Source of the DNA: Eopsaltria australis
Lineage: Eukaryota; Chordata; Aves; Passeriformes; Petroicidae
DNA length: 64,000 nucleotides
Reading direction: 5' to 3'
Assembly: GCA_034509425.1 (NCBI GenBank)
Contig: JAVTVJ010000771.1
Location: forward strand, 496,001 to 560,000
Shown here one piece after another: positions 37,465 through 51,130 of this stretch. Numbering within the stretch: the stretch's first letter is position 1; every line of letters starts with the position of its first letter. The position numbers and the translations under genes were made by a program. The notes below the pieces were generated by a model. That model ran no database searches. It saw only the letters and a list, made by a program, of their open reading frames with translations, and was not told the origin of the DNA.

Positions 37465-37552
37465 CATCCCTCCCTCCTGCTGCCCAGGGCATCCCTCCCT
37501 CCTGCTGCCCAGGGCATCCCTCCCTCCTGCTGCCCAGGGCATCCCTCCTTCC
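37465..37552. repeat. 25-bp minisatellite, about 3.5 copies
   Basis: Units starting CATCCCTCCCTCCTGC begin at 37465, 37490, 37515 and 37540. The first three are near-identical and the last is partial and diverges at about 37549. Because the unit length is not a multiple of three, the frames through it give 25-residue repeated peptides (for example GCPGQQEGGMPWAAG on the minus strand); these are by-products of the repeat, not a gene. Confidence 0.92.
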
Positions 37553-38548
37553 GAGGGCTCCCCGCTCTGCGACCCACCAGCCTTGCTCTACACACCCCGT
37601 GCTGGTGCTCACCCGGAGCCCTGCTCGCTGCCGAGGTCGCCCCGACCCCCTTGTATGAATTAGGTTTCTGTGTTCGACCTCAAACTGGCTCTAACCTGCC
37701 CTCATCCTCCCCGCGGGGCGAGCTGCGAGGTGTCATCTGTCGCTTTGGAGGATCGGTTGCTTTTCAGTGGTCCCCAGATCCCATGGGCGCATCTAGTTCC
37801 TAAAAACACCGTGCTGAACGTGAGGCTGTTTTAAAGGGCAGGGTGTGCACCACGTGTGTGCCTGGAGTTACTTCACTTTTCGTTCTTTTCACCTGGACTT
37901 CTTTAGCCGGTCGGTCTGCGTTTGCCCAGCTGACAGTGTTAATAAAGCTGGGGATGTGTGACAGTGCCTCAAAGCCACGAGGCACACAGAAGTGCTTTAG
38001 GTTGCCCCTTGTAAAACTGAGACATCATTTGACTTTGTGGAGTAAAAATGCCTGTTTTGTAACGTAAGTCTGACTGATTAGAAAAGGACTGTGGCTTACC
38101 AAGCAGGATACTTTAATGCTAGAATAGGGGAGTAAGATACTATGGGTCAAATATGCAGAAAAAGAAATGCAACTCATTCTTTCCTTCCCCTTCTGCAAAC
38201 TCATTAAAATCACTGAAGGAGGAATTGTGGTTGTGGAAAGAGATGGTGGGTGATTTAATATAATATATCAAGCGTTAACTACCTATCAAAATCCAAGTAA
38301 CTGTGAAACCAGGGTCTGAAAACCCACATCTGGCATGTGGGTGTAACAGTTGTAGATCTCTGCCTGTTTTTTCCCCCCTCTTGCTGCGGTGTTTGTTACA
38401 GGGTTCTTTAAACAAGTGGCACTTCATCACAGCAAGTACAAAATGGGAAAATAGAGCAAGTGCTGTAAATAATCCTCATGCAGCAATGAGACCATTAATA
38501 CTTGTGCCAGCCAGTGCTAATCCTATGTGTAGTTGCAAGATTTACCTC

Positions 38549-38562
38549 TTTTTTTTTTTTTT
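38549..38562. repeat. Poly-T tract resembling a splice acceptor
   Basis: A run of 14 T followed by CAG gives a textbook acceptor-like signal inside intron 1. The following sequence stays open for about 550 bases, but no donor or domain supports an exon. Confidence 0.7.
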
Positions 38563-41500
38563 CAGGGATGCAAAGTCTGATACTCCTCATATTAATAGTG
38601 TAATATATAGGAAACACAATAGGCTTCTTGGGAACGCTGAACTCATTCATGTCAGTGACTGGTTTATGAATAGTTCTGCTTTCGAGTCTCTTGCAGTCTC
38701 CAAAATACCACCTGTGAATGCAATTTACAGCTCTTTGTGTTCAAACATTGCATATGTATATATGTACATAGACTCATTACCCTCTTCCTCTCTCTATTCA
38801 TGCATAGTAATTGGTGATTTATTTGCGATTCCTAGAGGGGAGCAGAGCATGCGTAAGGTCTCGAAACTGCAGCTCACTTGTGAATGGCACACCGGGGTGA
38901 AATACCCGTGCCTTGGAGTGGAATACCCACGCCGAGGGGACTCTTGGAGAATGAAGGGATGGGTGATGTTCCAGGCCTGTCTCCCGGAGGGGAAGGGGTG
39001 CTGGCTGGGAAGCAGCACCGTGCAGTTGGCTGCTGCTCAAAAGAGCTCTGCTCCTGCACCCTCCTGCTCTTCTGCTGCCTGCCCAGGCACACAGAGGGGG
39101 TCAGAGGCTGACACTCCAGTCTAGGTGCAGTCGACCTGAGGGCTGCTTGGCTGGAGGGGACCATATGGAGAAATCAGCATAGTGGGTGTTTGCACACAGG
39201 GGGTTTGGGGTTGTTTTTGTTTACAGCAGCTCGCAGCCCAGCAATGTTGCTGGCGCCTCATCTGCTCCTCGATGCTTTGTTAGCAACACTGGCCAAGATT
39301 GTGCTTTCTCCATCTGCGTCTGCCCCGAGTCCTCCGCCGCGAGCTTCGGTCTGTGAGCCAATTCCTCTGCCCTCGTGCCTGAGTTTGCTGCCTCGGGTTC
39401 ACTGTGGTGTGCAGGGCTGGACTCGGACTGATCCCGAGCGTGCTGGGCTGGGCTGTGACCCTGCTTTATTTGGGGAATGTGCTGGAACGTGCTCTACAGA
39501 TGGCCCTGGCCATCGCCTCGTTTCTGCATGGGGTTGAGGTGGCTCTCTGGGTTTCCCCGAGGTTGGGCACTGCTGCAGCCATCGGAGCTGGGCTGGCAGG
39601 CTCCGCTCCTGCCCATCCCCAGATGTAATTCTTGGTGGGCAGGCTCCCTCCCTGCAGTCTTGGCCAGACTGTCTGACATCCTGAGGCTCCTGCAAATCCT
39701 GTTTATTTACACAGGAGGTTTTGGTTTATGCGAATTGTTGTCTTTTAGTTGACCTTCCGTCAAGTTAGATGTCTTTATTAAAGCAGTTTTTATTGCAAAT
39801 CGAATGTGTACTTAGAACGCTTCTACCAGACCCATTATATAAAGTGAAAGGCAGGATAAACAGTGCTGCAGACCACAGGGAAGGGGGTGGGAGAGAGAGG
39901 GTCATAGGGAGAGCATCACTTCAGTGTCAGGAGACTCGGTTTTTTAACCAGGAAATTGCCTTTTTGGAAAAAAAAATCTTTTAAAGTTTTTTGTTTTGGT
40001 CTCTCTTGGTTTCTTTCTTATCCCTACAAAACCGGTCATTTGTTAAAACTGGTTCTGTCATTCATTTAAAGGTTATACAGTCTAGTTTGAAGCCAGAGGT
40101 GTTTTCATTGGTTCATTTGGGTGAATCAGAGTGCTGTAGCCTGAAAGTGTGCTCTTTGCTGTCTTACAGGCAGCAATCTGCAGGATTGCTGCAGGATTCC
40201 TGCCCAGGAACTTAAAGCACCCGGAAAATCACCTGAAAGGAAGGGGAAGATTTTCGAGCACAATAGGGTTTTCTTACTGTTGCTAGGGTTGCTCAGCTCA
40301 TGATTTGACTTGTCTGCTGGTATCAAGGACGTTTAGGCCCTCCAGCCAGTGTATGGGAAACTGCTGCATTGTGATTTGCTTCTGGCTTTGAAGTTCCTAA
40401 ATAATTCTTAATGATAACCTGCTAAATTGGTTTTGACTCCATTTTTATATTGACATTTCTTTCCTAGTCATATAAAATCTTCTTTAGGAATAGTTCTCTG
40501 TGTTAGAATATTAGGAGACGTTTAGCATCTGTTTCTTATCAGTCATGGAGAGGGTAAAATGGAGCCTTTCCTGCCAAAGCTGGGTTTGATCACATTGCAA
40601 GGCAAAGAAATTGAGTCTGCAGCTGCCTTCGGTGGGTCTGGGATGTCTTTGTGCATCTATATCGTGTCCAGCTCTAACCTGTTGCTCACCCTGTCTCTGT
40701 CCAGAAGCACGTTTCAAATTATGTAAGTCACTAAGCTTTTTCTTGTTAGGTTTAATTAGCAAGTGACAATGAGACAAGAGGAACTCTTGTCTTTCTGACT
40801 GTTGCTAAAGTCACATTTTGGTGAGTAATTGAACACGAGCACAAACCCAGACCATCTCAGCTGAATGATGGGATGCCTTTCTAGGAAAGGGAAAGGCTTT
40901 GACACTCAGCACTTGTTCCATTGCACAGTACTTAAACAAATCCCAGAAAGCAGGGATGCTCCTGAAAGGAGATGTTCCAGCCTGGTTCCTGCCTGGTGTG
41001 GCAGGCAGGGGAGGGTGCAGGTAAGGGTGCTCACATGAGGACCAGCTGAGGGCCGTGACTGATCTCAAAGTTAACTTGGCAAACCCAGTAAATACATAGA
41101 GGGACTGCGTGTGTGTGTCTGACATGCAAGTAGATCTGTTTTTCACGTGGTCCTGCAGGTGTTTGTGGGGTGCTGGGGAGGCAGGTGGCTGGAGGGCATG
41201 GCGAGTTCATCTGACTGGGTTACCCCAGTTTGCTGGGCTGTGCATGCTCCATGCCCCAGAGCCTCATTCCTGTGGGTCCAAGGATGTGTGACCATTTACT
41301 CAGCCCTCCAGTGAGTCCAGTATTTGATCCAGCCACTCTCTTCAAGTGTTACCAGCTCCTGACAGAGGCTGCCTGCTCTGTCCTGCTTAGTGTTCAATCT
41401 GTAGTTTCTGGCTGAAACCGCTGCCTGAACCCTCTGAAGGCTCCTCTTTCCTGATTTTACTCCTGTGCTGGGAGTTCCTTGGTGTTTCTAGGTCCACTTC

Positions 41501-41575
41501 CAGCTCTTGATGGGCAGTGATCCACAGGGAAGGAAGAGGTGGTGCACTACAGAGTGGAGGAGTGGGAAAAGGATC

Positions 41576-41955
41576 ACAGACTGATGGAATGATTTGTGTT
41601 GGAAGGGACCTGAAAGACCATCTGGTTACACACCTCCTCCCTGCCATGGGCAGGGATGCCACCCACTACACCAGGTTGCTCAGGGCACATCCAACCTGAT
41701 CTTGAGCTCTTCCAGGGATGGAGCATCCACAGCTTCTCTAGGCAGCCTCTTCCAGTGCCTCAGCACCCTCTGAGTAAAGAATTTCCTGCTAACATCTAAT
41801 CTAAATCTCCCCTTTTTTCATTTAAAGCTGTTCCCCCTTGTCCTATCACTGTCTGGCCATCTATAAAGTTGTTCTCCATCTTTTTTATAAGCCCCCTTTG
41901 AGTACTGGAAGGCTGCAGCGATGTTTCTCTGGAGCCTTCTGTTCTCCAGGCTGGA
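41576..41955 (-). mobile_element. CR1 LINE fragment, antisense to IGSF3
   Basis: Reading the + strand gives the reverse complement of the CR1 3' region in the usual order: a decayed terminal GAATGATTT, then TTGGAAGGGACCTGAAAGA, the TCCAGGGATGGAGCATCCAC block, CAGCCTCTTCCAGTG, AAGAATTTCCTG, then CCCCCTTGTCCTATCACT. It fades out near the CCAGGCTGG at 41955, where the match to CR1 becomes poor. It is 5'-truncated, mutated and inactive. Confidence 0.92.
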
Positions 41956-44900
41956 AAAAAGATGAGCCAAGGGAAGGCATTAGGAGAAGGAAGGTAAAGA
42001 ACCCAGCTGGTAAGAAAGATAGAGGAGAGCAGGCTCTGAAGGATGGATCTTGCCAAATGCCAGGCTTTACAGCATGCCCATAGCTCTTTAAGTGTCAAAG
42101 ACTCCCAAGTACAAAAGAAGCTCAGAGAGTGAGGATCTGTCTGTATTTGTCTTGCTCCTGGACAGTGTATTTACCACTCCTCTTGGCTGACTTCTTTCCA
42201 AACAAGATACTGGTTCCATCTGGGACTTGAAAAATCATCTAGCACTTCTCCTGTCTCTTTTGATTTTGGCAGACTTAAGACTCTGCTGGTCAGGAGGGGG
42301 TGAGGTTGCTGCTGAAGTGGAGGAATAAGAAGATTCCAGTGCAGTTTCTGGTGACAGAATTGTCCCTGTTGGGATCCAGAGCAGCGTCTGGGGCAGCTGC
42401 ACAGCCATTACCACTGTCAGGCATTTCACTAACGCCAGTTGTTTGCTTTGCTATTCTGGATACTGTTTTTGTGCCCCTTGCAGAACAGCTCATCAGGCTC
42501 TGATGTGTTTGGAGGTGATTTTTGATAGCTGCTGTGACACTGCTAAGTTTTGGGGTTTTTTTAAACTAGTGGCATGAGTCTGGATTTGCTGTCATTTGCC
42601 TGGTGTTCTCTACTCTGCTCACAGAAGTTGATAGTTCTGCTTCCCAGCAAATACGTTCCCCTCTGGAGTCCCTGTGACTACAGGGGGAATAACAGGGAAT
42701 GGTGCTGCATCTGGGGGATTTTTGGGGTGGTTTTTTTGGTTGTTCCTCCTGCATTGCATTCCTGATGTGTCTGCCTGAGGCCTGCTGTCACTTTTTTGGC
42801 TTTTGGGCTTTGTATGGAAGTTGACAAGCTTGTCAGAGGAAGATGGGATAGGGGGTGAGGTAGATCTGTTTTTCAGCAGACTCTGTAGCGCTAAATGTCT
42901 GCTCTGTGTTTGAGGGGAGCTCAGCACTGACCTGGGCTACTGTGAAATGGGTGGTTTCTGAAGCTTTTAGAGAAATGGAGGCTTTAAGATGAGACACTGA
43001 GCCCCAAAATAGCAGAGTTTTTAGTTTCTTCTTTGGGAAAGAACGGCTCTGATCTCTCATGACAGCAAAGTTATTAAGATTTGGCTGCTTAGATAAATTG
43101 GGCTTTTGTCATCTTGGATTAATCATTTTGTCTCCATTCAACATCAGCAGCATGAACATAGGAATCTGCCCAGCTTCCTCCAAAACTCTCTGAAAGGGAA
43201 GCTGGACCATGAGTATGAGAAGTCAGTTGTTTGTTGCCAGAAGTCATCCAGGAGCTCAATACTCTGGAAAATCATACTGCTGGAATCTGGCACTTATTAA
43301 CTCGAGTTACCCAGTACCTAGGATCCAGCCAAAGGGCTCTGGCCGGCTGCCAAGCTGAAATTACCAACCTGGGTGTCAGGCCTTGTTGGTTCCTTCTTGA
43401 TAGCTTGAAATAGGAGCTTCCCAACAAGCATCTGTGTGCCAGCCTCTCTTCTAGTCATATTTCTTCTTACAGCTTTGTGAAGTGTTCGAGGTAATTATAG
43501 TACTTACCAATATTTATTCCGTTCTGAGCAATTATCTGAATACCTTTATCTCCGGTGTGCTTTCAAAGTGCTCTGTGCCCCTCTCACCATATCATTTCAT
43601 CTCCTCTCCCTGACTCAGTGCTTTCTGCTCCTTCCCCTCTCACACAAGAAGCCTTCAGCTTCTTCCACCCTCCTGGGTAGGCTGTCAGGCTTTGCTTTCC
43701 TCTCCTGGAGGTTCCCGTGCCCTGTGTGGCTGCTCTGCTGTCTGATCCCATTACGGAGGAGGGATGTTTGCTCCGTCTTGTGGGGGATGATTGCTTCACC
43801 GCCCTGCCAGGTGCTAAGGTGCTTTCCAAGGAAGGACATGGATACCAAGGGAAACTGGGTTGGCATGGTGCCATCTCCCAGCCTTCTGCTGGCTGCTTGT
43901 GGCCTGCAGACAATATCTTACAGCTCCTGCTGAAGGGTTTGACCTTTATGCCTGCAGTGTTATCCAACGCCTACAGCAGGAGCCACAGCCTGCAAATTCC
44001 AGTGCTTTCTTCTGACTTGTGATATAATTGTAGGCAAGTCGCTCTGTCTCTGTTCTTGGCTGCTTGAAGCAGAGAGAGTGGCTTAAAAGGTGTCATGGGA
44101 TCTTTTGGGGAGGAAATACGCAGCAGTAGGGCTGAGGTCTTGCTCGCTGTCTGTAAGCAAACACGCTGCCTTTTTTCTTTTACATGGAAGAAAACGTGGA
44201 TTGTTGTGCCCTGATTGATTTCACTCTTGGTGCTACAAAAAGAAGAAAATTGATTTTTACTTTGAGCTGCATGGTGTTACTTACCTGCAGGAGCTCTTTT
44301 GCTTATCCTACATGAATGAGAGCTCTCCTTTAGGCCCCATTAGGCTGGTGGGGCAGAGCCCTTGTGACTGCAACGTGGAGCTGCTGTGATTCACCCCAGC
44401 CAGCAGTGCCACAGCAGCACGGTTGATCTATGGGTTACTGGCATGTTAGGAGCTGTTACGTCTAATCAGTCCCATGCCATGAGCTGGCTGGCAGTTAAAT
44501 CTAATCTCGAGTGTGTAGCTGCCAAATGCTTGAAGTTTGCCAAGCACTTACTCCTTTCTGCTGTAAATGAGTTGGACTTGGACAAGATCAGCTTCAGGTG
44601 CCTTTCCTGTGAGGACTCAGAGTCCAGCCTCAGGTACCTGTACTGCAGAGGGGCAAAAGTTGTCCAGAGTCCAAAGGGCTACAAGAAGGGTGTAAATCTA
44701 CCTGCTCATCTTCATAATTAGAGATCAAAACACGCTTTTGTCATCTCACGTTCCTTTTTATCCCACCTCTTCCCCTTGCCTGGGTGTGAGGAGACGTGTG
44801 TTTGGAGGTGGTCTCTCAGATACTGCCATCATCATTAGAGCGTAGAGGGACCTTATCTCAGTCCTTCTATAAGGCTTTTCTGAGATGGATGGCTAGTTTT

Positions 44901-45552
44901 TGTTTTTATTTCCTATTTTCTGCTGCTCTTACACCTCATCTATTCCTCTTGAATTTTCCAGTTGTGCCTGCAGGGTCCCTCTGCAGATGCTACCCTGTGG
45001 GGCCAAGCGAAGGAAGGGCAGCACTTACTCAGTGATTGTTCTGATTTGTGCCTGCCTCTGGTGTTTGGGTTAATTTTATTTCTTTCAGTCTATGCAGGGA
45101 AGAACGTGGCTGCAAATGTGTGGTGGGAAGGAGGTTTGTTTCCTCCTGGAGCAGTGGGGAAAGCTATCTGAGACTGCCCTGAGCAGCATGGGGTAGTATA
45201 GGGAAGGTGAGGGAGTGAACTTAGAGGTTTGTCACCTCTTCTCAGAAGCTATTCTGTGTTAAGCTGTTGCCACCCTTCTTCTGGCTCTCATCTGGATACC
45301 CTTGGTTTTTCAGGCTGGTTTATTTTGGGGGGGGTGTAGGGAATAGCGGGGCGAGTGTGAGGAAAGATTTGTGTGTCAAATGCCTAACAGCTGCTGTAGC
45401 AGATCCACTGGGATACATTACTAACAGCATTCTAATGATCTCAGTGTAATGGGTTTGAGCCCTGGAAGCCCACTTGCTGGGAAGGGGATCCCAGGGCTTT
45501 GTGCTTGGCTCCTGGAGGATGAGGGCTGGGTTCCTGGCAGCAGGAGCTGCCT

Positions 45553-45765
45553 CAGAATCACGGAATCAATTGGGCTGGAAAAGCCCTCTGAGGTCATTGA
45601 GTCCAAGCAGTGACCAAACACCACCATTCCAACCAGAGCATGGCACTGAGTGCTGTGTCCAGTGACACTTGCACACCTTCAGGGTTGATGACTTCACCAT
45701 CTCCCTGGGCACCCCATGCTAATGTTTGATCACCCTCTTTAGGGTATCCATCCCTCTGTGAGGAA
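45553..45765 (-). mobile_element. CR1 LINE fragment, antisense to IGSF3
   Basis: The + strand begins with CAGAATCACGGAATCA and GGCTGGAAAAGCCCTCTGAGG, continues through AAACACCACCATTCCAACC and the ACTTCACCATCTCCCTGGG block, and ends around TCTGTGAGGAAG. This is the antisense 3' end of a CR1 copy, of a different subfamily from the one at 41576. It is short, diverged and non-functional. Confidence 0.88.
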
Positions 45766-48700
45766 GAGTCAGAGGGGAGCCATGTACAGGGCTTTGGCGT
45801 GGGAGGCTTGGCCAAGCACCAATTCCTGCTGTTACCTCAGAAATGTGCATTACCAGAGGCTGCAGTTGTGTGGGTGCCAGCTAAGTCCCTAAAGAGATGT
45901 AGTCTGAGGAAAGGGTAATTTTCCTTACAGAGATATCTGGGTGTTGGTGGAAGAGGAAGATGTGCAGAGGAGCTGGCAGCATGTGTGGTAAGGAGATGTG
46001 CTGGGGAATGTGACCCCCACCCCAGCTGCCCGAGCAGCACCCACCTCTGCTGCTCCCATTCCTCTTAACCACTGCTGTTCCTGGCACCATGCAGCCTCCT
46101 CCTCCTCCTGGCACTGGTGATGGGCTGTTTCTTACCTTCAGAAATGGTGGGAGCAAGGGTCACATGAGAAAGGAGGGTTCATCAGTTCTGGAAGGTACCA
46201 GTGGAACCATGAAGACCCCTGAGGTATAGGTGGGGATAATGGGTGTAGAAATGGATGTAGATGGGTGTAGAAATGAGGGTGGGAGAAGCAGGAGTCTGGT
46301 TTTTCAGTGGACGGACAGATGTGAAAGAAACGCACGTCCGTGATCCTAAAAGTGCTGCGGCAGAGATTCTCCATAGTTACTGGGGTGATCAGCATCATTT
46401 TCTAAATCATCCTCCGTATGTGGATGCGAATCTTGAGTGTGGGTAGGGTGAAGTGAGGCTTCTGGGGAAGTATGCTAGTGGGAGGCTAAAAATAAATCAT
46501 CAAAAGAAAGAATTGAGAAATTAACAAAACTAAACGGATGTGTGCAGCTCTAAGAAAAGGGTGTCGTATTTGAAAGCATATTTTTGAAAATCCATTTGCT
46601 TAGTCATCTTACAGATAACTTAGCTATTTTTGCCTTCTTTGCTCTGGTGACACTTCACTGTCTGTATAATAGGTTTAGCATCTGCATTCTTTTCTAGTGT
46701 AAAGGGAAAATAGATCTGCTAATTTCGAGTCAGCTTTGTAGAATTGCTTTACCTCTTGGCTGTGAAATAAATAAGATAACTGGTCTTAAAACTATTTAAA
46801 AGGAGAATAGTTGGCGTTATTTTCCTTCTAACTCATCTTTTTAACCCATCTGCCATGTCTGCAATCGAATTTGAATAGAGAATATATACCCTTGCTATTT
46901 CATGTGTAATAATAACTGTGCCCTCAACTGCTCCAGACATTAAAGTGGTGATGTTTGGGTTCAGCACAGTAATCTATTGGGGAATGAATGCAAGATCAAG
47001 GGCATTTGCAGGATTTTATTTCTTTGTGTTTGCAGGGGCTGTGGCACTGCTAGCGGGTTGCTCACAAATGGTGTCTTAGATTACCTCCTTTGCAGGCAGC
47101 AAGATTTGCATCTTGCCATTCCTATTTGATCTGCAAGTGGTGATGAGAGCTGTACGCTTGAATTCAGATTTTCCGAGTAGCAGTCTGCAGTCATTAGGGC
47201 AGCACTTCGACCCCAGAGGCTTTTTCCATGTTTTCATCCTGTTTCAGTAACCGTGTCTCTTGTTATCTTGTTCCTGAATATTTTCTCTGGTAAGAGGACA
47301 CTGTTTGTTGCAGCTGTTAAACCTCAAATGTCTTGAATCTCCCTTAGGGAAGAGAGGGGAGAGTTCCTGAGGTTTCTGTGTAAGTAGACTATAGAAACAC
47401 CTACATGTCTTTCCCAAGTATACAGCCAGGAGGTATTACTGGTGCTGTCTTAACCAGCTGATGGAATCTGGCTGGTTCAGGCTGGGATTCCTCCCTCTTT
47501 CCTGGCTTGCTGTGTTGAAAGGGTTTAGTAAGGAAACAAGGATAACAGAGGGATTCTTGTTTCTTTTATATTTTTTCTCTTTTTTTGGCATGCAGTGGTA
47601 CTGGATGGCTCTGGTTGCTTTTGTCAGAACAGTTCAGCTAGGAGATGTCAAAGGAAATTATGGATGTTTGTTCGGTTTCCTGGCTGGATGTACCATGTGG
47701 GTTTTGGAGAAATGTGCATTGAATAAACACTGGGTAAATCTCCTAGGACTAGCACCGCCTGGGAGCGGTGTTGGGAGCTGTGCTTATCTTCGTGGCAGGG
47801 TTTAAAAAGAAACGCTGGTGTGAGAAGAGTTTTGCGCCGTGTGCTTGGTCCCCATCGGTTCAGTGACTTGTAATGTTCCTCTGTCTGTTCCCTTTAAAGC
47901 CAGCTGACCAACCTTAGGAGAGGATTATCTGAGCAAAATTCTCCAAAGCCTATATTGCCGTCAGAATTCTTTCTTTCCTCTTCTTTCACAGTGCGGGGGC
48001 CAACCCGAGCCCAGGCGTGACCACTGCCACATTTAAAATGTTGGGACCAGCCCTTGGGATTGTTGAGCTCTTTGAGAGACAGGTTGTGCCCCATTTGTGC
48101 CCTTTCACTGGGTGGCCGTGGGTGAGAGGGCAGAGCCAGTGGGGACAGACAGGCCAGGAAGGGTGGGAGCTCTGTCCCAGGTGGTGACAGCTTGGTGCCT
48201 TTCCCTGAGTGACCTGGCCTGAGACAGGAACCCAAGGCAGTGTGTGCCATGGTCCCCTTGTCCCTGCTGCCCCCACAGATCATCCTCCCTCCTCACTGGG
48301 GACCCAGGGGATGCTGTGGTGGCAGGAAGCCCTGAGCAAGTGCCAGGTGCCCCAGGGCCTGGCAGGGAGCAGCAGCTGTGTGGCCATGGGGGCATCTTCC
48401 CGGCCGGGGACAGCCTGGCTTGGGCACAGGGCTGGCTTCTGTGTGCTTTGGGACACTGACCAGGAGCAGCCAAGTGCCTGTGGTGCCCAAGCCTTGCCTC
48501 ACGAGCCTGTGTAGGACATTTAATTTTGCCTTCATCCTGGGAGGTGATATTTCACAGCTGCTGCAGGCAGGTAGTCAAAAAGCTGTGCTAGTGGTTGCAA
48601 CCTGTGCCAACCCTCACCGCCAGTCTGCTGCTGTGAGGTGAGGAGGGGGATGGCCTCAGCAGCTCCTTTGGGATTCCTGACCCTGCAGGCCTCCCTTCTC

Positions 48701-49689
48701 CCTGTCTTTGTGCTGGTCTCCTCCAGCTCTGTCAGTCCCTGACAGATCTGGAGCGTGTGTGGTGTTTTGGTGCAGCTGCTGTGTCTGTTCAACTTGCATC
48801 AGTCGGTCGCTGTTAAGGCTTATAATCAGTGTAAAAATCTCTGGGGTGCAGCTATTTACCGAAAAAAACCAACCCACTGCACCCTTCCAGACTTGCATCA
48901 AACAGGAGTTTTATTCTCATTAATTGAATTCCTCTAGAGTCTGGTAACTTGGGCATGTTGAAATCAGATAAATAAAACCCTCCCTCCCTGGTAGCTGTGT
49001 AAGCCTTTCCTTAACTCCCTGATCAGAGGGGACTAGGCTTTGCTAAGTAGGGAGCTGAAGATGGAAACTTCAGCGTACATCTGCTCATCGGGGAGTGTAG
49101 GCAGCTGGATGCACAGTGTGGTGTATCAGCAGAGGAAAGATTTACCTCATCCCCCACCCTTCCTTTTCTCAGCTGATTAGGAAAGGTTTTTTTGTTTAGT
49201 GACAAATGCTGTTTAGTCACCCCCAAACACATTGTCTGTGTCTAGAAGCTGGGACTCTGCTTTCTTTCAGACCTTCAGGTAAACCTGCAGCCCTACAAAG
49301 TGGCAAGTCTGCTCTTGCTGGAGTCAGGGTGTCTCACCTTTGAAGCATCTCTCGGGCCGTGCTGCCCCATCTCATCTCGTGGATGTGTTGCTCTGGGAGG
49401 CAGAAGGGCGTTTGGACTGGTGCCCGAGGTGTGGTGTTGCTGAGCTGATGCTGTAATCCTGAAAAAATCCAACTTGCAGCTTTTCCCAGACTCCATACAT
49501 CAAATGAGACTTGGAGTCGCTAAGGGCACGTCCCTTTCTCTGTTGCATCTCTCGTGTGTGGTTTCTGTCTTGGTGCTGAAGGCTGGAGTGCCTCTTGTTG
49601 GTTATTCCAGAGTCATTCCTCCCTGTGCCTGGATCACCCATGCCATAACGAGGTACCTGGCTTGCCAGCCAGGCTTTTGCATCACTTGA

Positions 49690-51130
49690 TTTTTCAGTCA
49701 GCACTGCCCCTCCCCTTCAGGGTCTTTCTGTTTTTCTCCTTCCCCACCACTCCTGGTGCTGCTTTTTTTTGGATTTCCCCTCACTGCTCTTTTATCAGTA
49801 TTTCTGCCCCATAGGTGTTTACACCAGCAATGCAATGGCATCTCCCCCATCCCTGGGATGCTTTTTCTGCCCTCTCTTCCCTTCTTCATGCCCACCATCT
49901 GCTGCTTCTGCTCCTGCTGTCATACAGTGGTGCAAGCTTGGCATGACCATGCTGACCTCTCCATCTCAGAGCTTGGCCTCTTCCCTCTGCCCTGTCCCTC
50001 GTAAACACTTTTAACTTTTGCTTTACTGATTGCTGATGGTGCTATTCCCCCCAAACTTGGATAGCCTTTTCTCCACCTTCAGATTTGCTTCTCAAACTGT
50101 AGCAACTTTAGGAGGAGAACTGGCATGCAAGTGAGGGTCTGTCTTTACCTGTTGCTTTGCTCTGTCCTGCTTCCTCCTCACTTTTCACAAAGGTAGAATT
50201 TCTCACCTTTTTGCTTGTCTTAAGGGTCCCAACTCATTTTCCCTTGTCTCTGTCATTTGTTTTCCTACTCATAGCCTCTCAAAGCAAAGCTGCTTTGTCC
50301 CCTCCTCCTCCAGCAGCTGCTGTGTCCTCTGCAAGCCCCATGGGATGCTCTGTCTGGAGCTTTTGCCTCCCAGCTCTCTGCCACTTTAGTCTGTCTCTGT
50401 GATTTACTTCGCAGGGGCTTTCTTAATAACCCCCAGCGCTCTGTATCTGGGTTGTGATCAAATGTTACCTTTCTTGACTTTGTAATTGACCTTGCAATAA
50501 TCAGTTTTGGTCTCTTTCTGGAGAGATTTCCTCTAAGTTCTGTTGTCTTTGTCTTTTCCTGCCTCTCTGACAGAGCTTTTCTTATGACCTCATGAGTTTA
50601 CCCTGTATACCAGCTTCAGGGTTTGTTTTTGTGTGGCTACAAGGGATCTCTTCTGTGACCCTGTCCACATCTTCCTACAGTCCCTGCCTCTTTGTAATTT
50701 TGTCCACTTGTAAAAACTGGAGTGGCCTCTCTCTGCTGGTGTTACAGGCTTGTATTTCTGTTCAATTCAACATTTTAACCTCTGTCTCTGGTGCTTACTT
50801 ACATGCATGTGCACGCACCTGGCTCTTTCTGCTTAAGGAGTGTGAGCTGCAGCATTTCCTATCCATCTCTGCCTCTGAAATCCGTTCAGGTTTTTTGCTG
50901 TCTGCCAATTCCCCTGAACTCTCAAATTAGTTCCTCCTCCTCTTCTGTGCCAAATGCACGATGCGTGTCTTCCCTTTTAAAGCCCTTCTTAGCCTTGTTC
51001 TACCTCTTCTTTTGAGTGCTTCTTCCCTCTGTGGTTTTTGATTCCTAGCCTCTGCCTCTCATTGTGTTTTCTCAGGCTGGGTTCTCAGAGAAAGAGGATT
51101 TATCTGATCCTGCTGCCTCTGCCACCCCTT
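49690..51130. other. Pyrimidine-rich belt in intron 1
   Basis: About 1.4 kb of the + strand is strongly biased to C and T, with endless variations on TCTGCCTCT, CTTTTCTCC and CCTTCTT words but no fixed repeat unit. No exon or known repeat family was recognised. It may be a decayed repeat or a product of strand-biased substitution in transcribed DNA. Confidence 0.5.
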
